DNA of 5,588 bases, from the NCBI GenBank assembly GCA_027859055.1, contig JAQIBO010000025.1:1-5588 (forward strand). Direction: 5' to 3'. The first letter of the stretch is position 1, and each line of letters opens with the position of its first letter. Positions 1 through 5,588 of this stretch are shown here, one piece after another. The notes under the pieces were generated by a model. It was not told the DNA's origin, ran no database searches, and worked only from the letters and a program-made list of their open reading frames with translations. The stretch comes from Spirochaeta sp. Lineage in GTDB: Bacteria; Spirochaetota; Spirochaetia; DSM-27196; Alkalispirochaetaceae. A program made the translations under genes and the position numbers.

Positions 1-495
1 GAGGCGGGCAACCGGGTCATTACCATTATGGGTGCCCGCAACCGGGAACTGCTGATTCTGGAAGACGAGATGCGCCGCTGGAGCGACGAGGTGATCGTAT
101 GCACCGACGACGGCAGCTACGGACGCAAGGATCTGGTGACGGTGCCGCTCAAGGAACTCTGTGAGGCGGGGACACCGGATCACGTGTTTGCGATCGGCCC
201 GCCGATTATGATGAAATTTGCCGCCGAGACGACGCGCCCCTACGGGGTGCCGACTACGGTAAGTCTCAACACGATCATGGTTGACGGTACCGGCATGTGC
301 GGCGGGTGCCGCGTCGGCGTCGGCGACGAGACGAAGTTTGTCTGTATGGATGGGCCGGAATTTGACGGGCACCTGGTTGACTTTGACAACATGATGAGCC
401 GCCAACGGGCGTATCTCGATCAGGAAAAAGAGGCGAAGCACGCGTGCAAGATCGGGCTGAATGCGCCTGCCGGAGGAAAAGAGAATGGAAGCTGA
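1..495 (+). CDS. nfnA: NfnA/SudB-type ferredoxin-NADP+ oxidoreductase subunit alpha, 5'-truncated
   Basis: The reading frame is open from base 1, so the N-terminal part lies outside the window; 164 C-terminal residues are visible. They match the NAD(P)-binding half and iron-sulfur tail of the sulfide dehydrogenase/dihydroorotate dehydrogenase electron-transfer family (NfnA, SudB, PyrK-like). Signs are the MGARNRELL segment near the start, a TDDGSYG motif, AIGPPIMM, and a tail with CGGC (Cys100 and Cys103 of the visible fragment) followed by Cys115 in FVCMDGPEFDGH. In characterised Nfn small subunits this tail binds a [2Fe-2S] cluster with three Cys and one Asp; Asp95 in VDGTGMC is the obvious Asp candidate. 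With NfnB it is expected to exchange electrons among NADH, NADPH and ferredoxin in the cytoplasm. The stop overlaps the start of nfnB by 11 bases, which supports co-translation. The family is clear; bifurcation versus simple sulfide or NADPH dehydrogenase activity cannot be decided from sequence. Confidence 0.93.
   Translation, partial: EAGNRVITIMGARNRELLILEDEMRRWSDEVIVCTDDGSYGRKDLVTVPLKELCEAGTPDHVFAIGPPIMMKFAAETTRPYGVPTTVSLNTIMVDGTGMCGGCRVGVGDETKFVCMDGPEFDGHLVDFDNMMSRQRAYLDQEKEAKHACKIGLNAPAGGKENGS
472..476 (+). promoter_or_regulatory. Ribosome binding site of nfnB
   Basis: A perfect GGAGG lies 8 bases before the ATG at 485, inside the end of nfnA. It decides the start: an in-frame ATG at 461 would add eight residues but has no such site upstream and would deepen the overlap with nfnA to 35 bases. 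Confidence 0.75.
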
Positions 496-2011
496 AAAAG
501 ACGTGACCCACGCCTCTCCGGAGGAGCTTGCCGCAGCCGCCCGTACGCTGTGGGGGCAGTACGGTCCGGGTGAACTTGACGGGACCCTGAAAAACAAGGA
601 CCGCCGAAGTATTCCGCAAATGGCGATGCCTGCACAGGATGCCGGGGAACGCGCCTGCAATCAGACTGAGGTGGCGCTGGGGTACACCGCGGAACAGGCA
701 CAGGTTGAGGCGCTGCGCTGTCTCAACTGTCCCACCGCGCCGTGCATCAAAGGCTGTCCCGTTTCGATCGATATTCCGAAGTTTGTGAAGCTTGCGGCGG
801 TCGGAAAGTTCCAGGAGTCGGTGAACGTGATCAAGGAGTCCAGCCTTCTGCCGGCGATCTGCGGGCGGGTGTGCCCCCAGGAGAGCCAGTGCATGCTGGA
901 ATGCACCGTCGGGAAGGCGGCGCGGGATCCGATGCAATCGGTGGCGATCGGCCGGATTGAGCGATACGTGGCTGATTGGGAGCGGGCAGACGGCGCCGTA
1001 GAGGTGCCAGAGGTGGCTTCCGATACCGGATTTCGGGTCGGGGTCGTCGGTTCGGGCCCGGCGGGGCTTACCGCCGCCGCGGATCTGCGAAAGGCGGGAC
1101 ACCACGTGGAGATCTTTGAGGCGTTCCACAAACCCGGCGGTGTGATGATTTACGGGATTCCGGAGTTTCGCCTGCCCAAGAAGATTGTGGAAGCAGAAAT
1201 CGCCGGATTGGAGCAGATGGGCGTGGAGGTCCGAACCAATTTCCTGATCGGCCGAACACGGACGGTGGAGGACCTGTTGGGTAAAGACGGGTTTGACGCC
1301 CTCTTTATCGGCAGCGGTGCCGGGCTGCCGCGCTTTATGAGCATTCCCGGGGAAAACCTCGTCGGGGTGTTCAGCGCGAACGAATACCTCACCCGCTCAA
1401 ATCTGATGAAGGCGTATGACCGGGAACATGTGGATACGCCGATTTACGATTCCCATGTCGTGGCGGTGCTGGGGGGCGGTAATGTGGCGATGGACGCCGC
1501 CCGCATGGCGTTGCGCCTGGGAGCTGAAGAGGTTCACGTGATTTACCGGCGCACCCGGACCGAGATGCCCGCTCGGGTGGAAGAGGTTGACCACGCCGAT
1601 GAGGAGGGGATCCAGTTTCACTTTCTCAACAGTCCCGTTGAAATCCTTGGCGACGAAAACGGACGTGTACGGGCGATCACCGTCCAACGTTACGAACTGG
1701 GCGAACCGGACGATTCCGGCCGCCGCCGTCCCATGCCGATTGAAAATGACTTTTTCGAAATGGCCGTTGATACGGTGATTCCCGCGCTGGGGAACGTATC
1801 CAATCCGTTGATCAGGAAAACCACCGACAATCTGGACACCAACAAATGGGGCAACATCGTGGTGGACGAGCACAACCGGACCAGTATTCCCCGGGTGTAC
1901 GCCGGTGGCGATATCGTGCTTGGCGCGGCAACGGTGATCCTGGCGATGGGTGAGGGCCGGCGCGCCGCCGCCGCGATAACTGCAGATCTGTCCACGGGTG
2001 CCTGGAAATGA
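485..2011 (+). CDS. nfnB: NfnB/SudA (GltA-type) NADPH-dependent FAD/iron-sulfur oxidoreductase
   Basis: A 508-residue protein of the family annotated as homotetrameric NADPH glutamate synthase, NfnB or SudA. An N-terminal ferredoxin-like domain carries eight cysteines: Cys79, 82, 87, 91 (CLNC, then CIKGC) and Cys126, 130, 136, 140, enough for two [4Fe-4S] clusters. GSGPAG at about 189-194 is the FAD dinucleotide fold. LGGGNVAMDAAR at about 329-340 is the inserted NADPH-binding fold, followed by YRR at 354-356 (the family's NADP phosphate-binding arginines). AGGD at 473-476 closes the FAD domain. Its partner is NfnA, encoded just upstream with an 11-base overlap. Together they are expected to couple NADPH oxidation to reduction of NAD+ and low-potential ferredoxin, or the reverse. 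No glutamine amidotransferase or glutamate synthase large subunit is present here, so the 'glutamate synthase' name would mislead. The start at 485 was chosen for its GGAGG site. The region before the first cysteine cluster (about 78 residues) looks ordinary for this subfamily. Confidence 0.93.
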   Translation: MEAEKDVTHASPEELAAAARTLWGQYGPGELDGTLKNKDRRSIPQMAMPAQDAGERACNQTEVALGYTAEQAQVEALRCLNCPTAPCIKGCPVSIDIPKFVKLAAVGKFQESVNVIKESSLLPAICGRVCPQESQCMLECTVGKAARDPMQSVAIGRIERYVADWERADGAVEVPEVASDTGFRVGVVGSGPAGLTAAADLRKAGHHVEIFEAFHKPGGVMIYGIPEFRLPKKIVEAEIAGLEQMGVEVRTNFLIGRTRTVEDLLGKDGFDALFIGSGAGLPRFMSIPGENLVGVFSANEYLTRSNLMKAYDREHVDTPIYDSHVVAVLGGGNVAMDAARMALRLGAEEVHVIYRRTRTEMPARVEEVDHADEEGIQFHFLNSPVEILGDENGRVRAITVQRYELGEPDDSGRRRPMPIENDFFEMAVDTVIPALGNVSNPLIRKTTDNLDTNKWGNIVVDEHNRTSIPRVYAGGDIVLGAATVILAMGEGRRAAAAITADLSTGAWK

Positions 2012-2373
2012 TTGAAACCGAGCGGTGGGAAATAATCGAGGAAATCAAACGGGACTACTCAGAACGCCGCTGCACCGATGTACAACAACTGCTTTCCACG
2101 ATGGCAAACCCGATCCGGTTTCGGCTTTTGTGCGCACTTCGCGGACGTTCGTTTACCGTGTCCGAATTGGTGGAAATCACCGACTCGAACCTGCCGAATG
2201 TGAGCCAGCATCTGAAGATGATGTGGATGGCGGGGTATATCAACAAAGTCCGGACGGGAAAACAGGTTCGGTACAACCTTTCGGATCGGCGGATCATCGA
2301 TGTGATCGAAATCGTTGAAGCGATGTACCCGCTGGGGTCGTATCGAAACAATGAGGGGTGCGAGGAAGGCTGA
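2008..2373 (+). CDS. ArsR-family winged-helix transcriptional regulator
   Basis: A 121-residue protein of typical ArsR/SmtB size. Residues 27-45 (QLLSTMANPIRFRLL onward) form the dimer/first DNA-domain helices. Residues 49-77 are the helix-turn-helix, with LPNVSQHLK in the recognition helix, and 78-91 are the wing (VRTGKQVRYNL). Its ATG overlaps the nfnB stop (ATGA), so translation is coupled and it most likely senses something tied to the Nfn enzyme and may autoregulate the operon; that is inference. It lacks the ELCVC metal site of ArsR/SmtB; the equivalent stretch reads VSELVEI. Its cysteines are Cys22, Cys42 and Cys118. Cys42 (LLCAL) sits where I recall the first reactive cysteine of the persulfide sensors BigR and SqrR, but their second cysteine, near the end of the last helix, is not at the matching place; Cys118 lies about ten residues further on. 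The effector is therefore unknown. Confidence 0.9.
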   Translation: MIETERWEIIEEIKRDYSERRCTDVQQLLSTMANPIRFRLLCALRGRSFTVSELVEITDSNLPNVSQHLKMMWMAGYINKVRTGKQVRYNLSDRRIIDVIEIVEAMYPLGSYRNNEGCEEG

Positions 2374-2377
2374 ACGC

Positions 2378-2407
2378 TTGTCCTCGCCCGACGCGTACCG
2401 CTACTAT
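2378..2407 (+). promoter_or_regulatory. Weak candidate sigma-70 promoter before fapA
   Basis: TTGTCC (2378-2383) and TACTAT (2402-2407) are separated by 18 bases; each matches the consensus hexamer at four of six positions. Initiation about seven bases after the -10 box would fall near 2414, two bases before the fapA ATG. In a GC-rich genome such matches also arise by chance, so this is a suggestion only. Confidence 0.2.
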
Positions 2408-2415
2408 TGCACGCG

Positions 2416-4170
2416 ATGGGAACCGCCAAAGAGCCACATTTTGATCTCTTCTATCGGCGCGGCTGGGTCTATCTGACGGTGCACCCGAACTCGGGGCGCG
2501 CCGGCGACGGGCGCGACGGGGCACACGAGATCTATCCGGAAGAGGTCGAAAACCGCATGCGCCTGTTGGGGATGCCAAAGGTGCGCCACACAGTGGTCCG
2601 CGAGGTGATCAAGGCTGCGACCGGACAGCCCCACGCGCTGGTGGAGTGGCCCGAGGGCGCGCGCCTGGCGGCACAACTCGCGGTAACGGTCGCAGACGAC
2701 GAAATGAGCGCCTCGGTCACGATTACCCCGGGGAAGCGCGGCGCCGCACCACCGGATGAGAGCGACGTGGAAGCGGCATTGAACGCGGCCGGCGTAGTGT
2801 TCGGCTTTGATCAGGCGGCGACTGCGCGCCTTCTTTCAACGGTTGCCCGCGTCACCCGTGCTGGTGGTGGTAGCGGTGGGGCCGGCGCGAGGGGCGCCTC
2901 CTCGGGGAGCGATCCGTCGGCGGTCGTCGCGGTCGGCAGGGAGCCGGTCTTCGGGCGCAGCCGCCGGGTGGAATACCGCTTCAAAACGGACCGGGGCAAA
3001 CCGTATCTGGAGATGCCCTTCGGGCGCATAAACCTGCGCGAACTCAACTTCATCGACAATCGGAAACGTGGCGATCTCCTGGCGATTCTTTTGCCGCCGG
3101 TGGAAGCGGTAGCCGGACGTACGGTAACCGGCACGGGCATACCCGCCGAACGCGATGATTCCGTGGCGACTATTCCCGCTGGAGAGAACACCCGTCTCTC
3201 TGCGGACGGGGCGGAGCTGTACGCTACGATCGACGGGAACGTGACGTTCCGCGAGGGGAAAGTGGTTGTGGAACCGGTGGTCGAGGTGGAAAACGTCGAC
3301 TACGCCACCGGTAATATCCACTTTGAAGGCTCAGTTGTGGTACGTGGCCACGTCGCCGACGGGTTTGTGGTGGAGGCGTCCGGGAACGTTCAGGTCGGAC
3401 GAAGCGTTGGCCGCGCACGGCTCAGTGCAGGCGAAAATATCCTGTTGCAAAGCGGCATGAACGGCAACGCGGAGGGTACGCTGGAATGCGGGGGTAACGT
3501 GTTTGCCCGCTATCTTGAAAGTTGTACCGTCCGCTGCCGCGGTAACGTGTTTGTGGAAGAGGCGATGATGCACTCCTCGGTGACGGTCTGGCACCACTGT
3601 ATTCTCAACGGCCGGCGGGCAGAAATTATCGCCGGTGATTGCGTTGTCGGGGGCAGTTTGTGGTGCCGGAAGCTGGGAAACGTATACGACGCGGCAACAA
3701 CGGTCGCGGTTGGAGTACCGCCGGAACTTCTTGAGGAATACCGGAGTGCCCGAAACGCCCTGGCAAGCGGCGAGGACCGACTTGAAGAGGTGGACGAGCA
3801 GGTGACGCGGCTGGAGCGGGCGATTCGTGAGGGGCGCACCGATGAAAAGGTTCTGACCGCGCGAGATCAGCTGGTGGCGGAACGGGACGGTCTCCGCCAG
3901 CGGGTGAGCGAGCTCCGCCACCAGGTTCCGCCGCTGAAAGAGCGAATCGCGCCGTCCCGGGAAAGCGTAATTGTTGCCGAGGAGGTGATCCACGCGGGGG
4001 TGGTGGTGTCCTTCGGAATCCATGAGTACCGTCCGCCGCCCTCCGGGTCCTGGAAGACCGTCCTGACGATGAGTCACGGCGAGATCCACGTTGGGGGCTT
4101 CGACCTCAACGACCCGCCGAGGGTATCCTTTGAAACTGCTGCCACAGGCGACGACGTTCATCAGGAGTGA
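2416..4170 (+). CDS. fapA: FapA (DUF342) family beta-helix protein
   Basis: A 584-residue protein with the layout of the FapA/DUF342 family. Residues 10-140 are the mixed alpha/beta N-terminal part, ending in ESDVEAALNAAGVVFGFD, typical of the family. A glycine/serine/alanine-rich linker follows at about 149-167. The conserved central domain runs from about 175 to 290 (GRTVTGTGIPA at 234-244). A parallel beta-helix at about 295-430 has recurring GN(I/V) turns (TGNIHF, SGNVQV, GENILL, GGNVFA, RGNVFV) spaced 18-27 residues apart. A charged coiled coil covers about 437-507, and a C-terminal beta section ends the protein. There is no signal peptide or membrane segment, so it is cytoplasmic. Family members are linked to flagellar assembly or surface polymers, but the molecular role is poorly defined. 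An alternative TTG start at 2407 would add three residues; neither start has a clear Shine-Dalgarno site. It is in the same frame as the regulator upstream, 42 bases after that stop. Its last 65 bases overlap prsW on the other strand. Confidence 0.87.
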   Translation: MGTAKEPHFDLFYRRGWVYLTVHPNSGRAGDGRDGAHEIYPEEVENRMRLLGMPKVRHTVVREVIKAATGQPHALVEWPEGARLAAQLAVTVADDEMSASVTITPGKRGAAPPDESDVEAALNAAGVVFGFDQAATARLLSTVARVTRAGGGSGGAGARGASSGSDPSAVVAVGREPVFGRSRRVEYRFKTDRGKPYLEMPFGRINLRELNFIDNRKRGDLLAILLPPVEAVAGRTVTGTGIPAERDDSVATIPAGENTRLSADGAELYATIDGNVTFREGKVVVEPVVEVENVDYATGNIHFEGSVVVRGHVADGFVVEASGNVQVGRSVGRARLSAGENILLQSGMNGNAEGTLECGGNVFARYLESCTVRCRGNVFVEEAMMHSSVTVWHHCILNGRRAEIIAGDCVVGGSLWCRKLGNVYDAATTVAVGVPPELLEEYRSARNALASGEDRLEEVDEQVTRLERAIREGRTDEKVLTARDQLVAERDGLRQRVSELRHQVPPLKERIAPSRESVIVAEEVIHAGVVVSFGIHEYRPPPSGSWKTVLTMSHGEIHVGGFDLNDPPRVSFETAATGDDVHQE

Positions 4171-5296
4171 GGTCCGCGGCGCCGTTACGACGCCGTTCCC
4201 AGCGGTTGCGCTTTGCAGTGAGGGCAATTTCGCTGTTCCGCCGGATGCGCCGCGGCTGAAACGCGTTGGTGATAAAGTCGTTGACGTTTTCCACGATCAG
4301 GTGATCAGGACCGACCAGGCGGACCAGTTGATTCAGGTAGGTGGTGCGTTGCCCGTCGGTAAGCCGCGCCCAGGCGATGCGCAGCGCCCGGTGGGCGTGG
4401 TAGCGGGGCACGTAGACCGACTCGCACGCCGCCGCCAGGAATTGCGCCCGCCGGGGGTCCCGGGAGCGGGGCACTGACGCACGGAGGTGTTCTGCCGCGC
4501 TGCGGATGTGGCCCATGTGCATCAGGTACAGACCGATATTGCGGTTAAGATACGAACTCCGGGGATTGAAAAAGAGACCCCGCCGGAGAGAACGGATCGC
4601 CTCGGCCGAGCGGCTGAGCGGGTAGACCCGATACGGTGATTCCTCGACCAGGCGACGAAACAGAACCACCGCAACGACGAGGGCCAACCCGTCCAGGAGC
4701 GTCGCCAGCGCCAGATAGCGGGTGGTGGCGTTGTAGATGCCGTGAATTAACGCGACCGAGGCGATCGCGAACACCGCGTTGCGGCGGACCCGAACGTCCG
4801 GATCGCTTCGGTTGGCATACACCGCCTGGGAGTACAGTCCGCCCCAGATCGCGCCGTATATCGCGTGCCCCCCGGATGAAATCACGGGCCGGACCGCCAG
4901 AAACCACGACTCGTACCAGCTGAAGTAGGCGATGTTCTCAATGAAACCGAAGGTAAGCCCCACGATCGCCCCGTAAATGACGCCGTCCTGGGGTTCCCGG
5001 ATATGACCGATGACGTGCACCAGAAAAAGAAAGACCAGGAACTTGCCGCTTTCCTCCACCATTCCCACCACCAGAACGTGATAGGCGAAATCCCAGACGC
5101 TGAACACCGCCGCAAGGTGGACCGGGTACATGACGTACAAAAACTGAACCAGGCCGACGCTGTAGAGACCCGCTACAACAAAGCCGACGACAACGTGTTC
5201 CTGCCGTTTGTCGGTGAGATGGGAAAGCCGGCTGTGGAGCAGCATCAGGTATATCGCCGCGGTTATAACGTTCCAGATGTTCAATATTGCCGTCAT
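4106..5296 (-). CDS. prsW: PrsW-family (M82) intramembrane protease with long C-terminal soluble extension
   Basis: A 396-residue polytopic membrane protein. Hydrophobic segments at roughly 4-22, 35-57, 59-79, 84-99, 104-124, 131-160, 173-190 and 195-214 suggest about eight membrane spans. The PrsW hallmarks are present in order: EESGK (Glu81, Glu82, Lys85), GFIEN (Phe118, Glu120, Asn121), GGHAIYGAIWG (His144) and ALIHGIYN (His185). These polar residues in membrane helices form the proposed active site of this glutamic-type protease, which in Bacillus cleaves the anti-sigma factor RsiW. No anti-sigma factor is encoded here, so the substrate is unknown. Residues 215-396 are soluble and basic; the stretch about 244-275 resembles one tetratricopeptide helix pair. 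The ATG at 5296 has GAGGA four bases upstream. The C-terminal 21 codons and stop are antisense to the end of fapA. The EAL-domain gene lies upstream on the same strand across an 82-base gap. Confidence 0.85.
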   Translation of the reverse strand: MTAILNIWNVITAAIYLMLLHSRLSHLTDKRQEHVVVGFVVAGLYSVGLVQFLYVMYPVHLAAVFSVWDFAYHVLVVGMVEESGKFLVFLFLVHVIGHIREPQDGVIYGAIVGLTFGFIENIAYFSWYESWFLAVRPVISSGGHAIYGAIWGGLYSQAVYANRSDPDVRVRRNAVFAIASVALIHGIYNATTRYLALATLLDGLALVVAVVLFRRLVEESPYRVYPLSRSAEAIRSLRRGLFFNPRSSYLNRNIGLYLMHMGHIRSAAEHLRASVPRSRDPRRAQFLAAACESVYVPRYHAHRALRIAWARLTDGQRTTYLNQLVRLVGPDHLIVENVNDFITNAFQPRRIRRNSEIALTAKRNRWERRRNGAADLTPDERRRLWQQFQRIPSAGR

Positions 5297-5300
5297 AGCG

Positions 5301-5322
5301 TCCTCATGTACGGATCATATCA
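5301..5322 (-). promoter_or_regulatory. Candidate extended -10 promoter and ribosome binding site of prsW
   Basis: Read on the minus strand, TGATATGAT (5322-5314) is an extended -10 element (TGn before TATGAT, five of six matches to consensus). No convincing -35 hexamer stands 16-18 bases upstream, as is usual for extended -10 promoters. Initiation near 5307 would leave a leader of about 11 bases holding GAGGA (5305-5301), four bases before the ATG. The site lies in the only real gap on this strand. Confidence 0.4.
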
Positions 5323-5330
5323 CCGGTGGT

Positions 5331-5347
5331 CGGTCACAGAGTGTCCG
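5331..5347. repeat. Imperfect 17-base inverted repeat upstream of prsW
   Basis: CGGTCAC-AGA-GTGTCCG has seven-base arms with one mismatch and a three-base centre. It lies directly upstream of the candidate prsW -10 element, where a -35 region or operator would sit. There is no T tract beside it, so it does not look like a terminator of the EAL gene. A regulator site is possible but unproven. Confidence 0.3.
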
Positions 5348-5378
5348 GGTGGGCGGTGTTTCGCCGGCGTGATCGCGG

Positions 5379-5588
5379 TTACGCGGGTTTTCCCACCAGG
5401 AGTCCCAGCGCGTCCACTGCAGGTACGGGACGGTAAAAATAGTACCCCTGGACGGCAAAACACCCTTTGCCGACAAAGAACTCCCGTTGCTCCGCCGTCT
5501 CCACGCCCTCCGCCACCACTTTGATTCCCAGGGATTCGCCGAGGTTGAGTATCGCCTGGACGATCTTCTCGTTGTTCTGAACAAAAAG
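5379..5588 (-). CDS. EAL-domain protein (c-di-GMP phosphodiesterase-like), C-terminal fragment
   Basis: On the minus strand a frame is open from the window edge to a TAA at 5381-5379, giving 69 C-terminal residues with no start in the window. The fragment matches the end of an EAL domain: VVAEGVET (residues 24-31), the metal-site glutamate loop of the family, then EQ, a GC pair at 42-43, QGYYFYRPVP at 47-56 and a short tail. EAL domains hydrolyse cyclic-di-GMP to pGpG. Whether this one is active cannot be judged, because the EAL signature, the DDFG loop and other metal ligands lie beyond the edge, as do any sensory or GGDEF domains. The protein ends 13 residues after the conserved proline motif, so EAL is the last domain. 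It may be co-transcribed with prsW, but the 82-base gap with a promoter-like element argues for separate expression. Confidence 0.88.
   Translation of the reverse strand, partial: LFVQNNEKIVQAILNLGESLGIKVVAEGVETAEQREFFVGKGCFAVQGYYFYRPVPAVDALGLLVGKPA

Noticed and set aside
461..484. Upstream in-frame ATG as the nfnB start
   Set aside because: No ribosome binding site precedes it, whereas the ATG at 485 has a perfect GGAGG at good spacing.
275..1129. 284-codon open frame on the minus strand, antisense to nfnA and nfnB
   Set aside because: Composition is rich in Arg, Pro and His with no recognisable domain, and it lies wholly against two well-supported genes; long antisense frames are common in GC-rich DNA.
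485..2011. Glutamate synthase small subunit (GltD) as the function of this gene
   Set aside because: The adjacent and overlapping partner is the NfnA/SudB subunit, and no glutamate synthase large subunit is in the window; the Nfn/Sud assignment fits better.
4177..4197. Possible terminator hairpin (CGGCG / CGCCG arms) and repeated CGCCGTT just after the fapA stop
   Set aside because: Arms are only five bases with a nine-base loop and no T tract, and the bases code for the PrsW C-terminus.
3331..4227. 298-codon open frame on the minus strand, antisense to fapA
   Set aside because: No recognisable motifs, and the opposite strand encodes a clear FapA beta-helix and coiled coil.
5003..5524. 173-codon plus-strand frame across the prsW start and the EAL end
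   Set aside because: It is antisense to the PrsW active-site helices and the EAL motifs, both of which are convincing; its own sequence shows nothing recognisable.
5315..5584. 89-codon minus-strand frame starting at 5584
   Set aside because: It is a frame-shifted shadow of the EAL fragment; the in-frame reading from the window edge gives the EAL motifs instead.

Overview
This is a dense, GC-rich bacterial window (roughly 60% G+C by eye) holding six protein genes and almost no intergenic DNA. The combination of a bifurcating-type NADPH:ferredoxin oxidoreductase pair, a FapA (DUF342) beta-helix protein, a PrsW-type membrane protease and an EAL-domain protein suggests a free-living, motile, fermentative or anaerobic bacterium. 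A spirochaete of the Spirochaeta/Alkalispirochaeta type is my best guess. It rests on remembered resemblance of the proteins and has not been confirmed by any search.

Plus strand, 1-4170: the window opens inside nfnA/sudB (FAD and [2Fe-2S] subunit). Its 3' end overlaps nfnB/sudA/gltA (FAD and two [4Fe-4S] subunit) by 11 bases. nfnB overlaps an ArsR-family winged-helix regulator through an ATGA junction. The regulator is followed after 42 bases by fapA. The first three genes are clearly one translationally coupled unit. fapA is co-directional but lacks a visible ribosome binding site and may have its own weak promoter.

Minus strand, 5588-4106: the 3' end of an EAL-domain (cyclic-di-GMP phosphodiesterase-like) gene enters from the right edge. 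An 82-base gap follows, with a good extended -10 box and an imperfect dyad. Then comes prsW, a polytopic membrane protein with the PrsW protease motifs and an unusual soluble C-terminal extension of about 180 residues. prsW and fapA converge and overlap tail-to-tail by 65 bases, with no terminator-like hairpin between them.

Functionally, the left part concerns redox cofactor balancing (NADH, NADPH, ferredoxin) with a linked, possibly thiol-sensing, regulator. The middle and right parts are surface/flagellar and signalling functions (FapA, intramembrane protease, c-di-GMP turnover). I see no RNA genes, CRISPR arrays, insertion sequences or phage genes. I see no clear case for a new multi-gene system. 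The main oddities are the regulator's cysteines, the convergent coding overlap, the PrsW extension, and the possible leaderless start of fapA.
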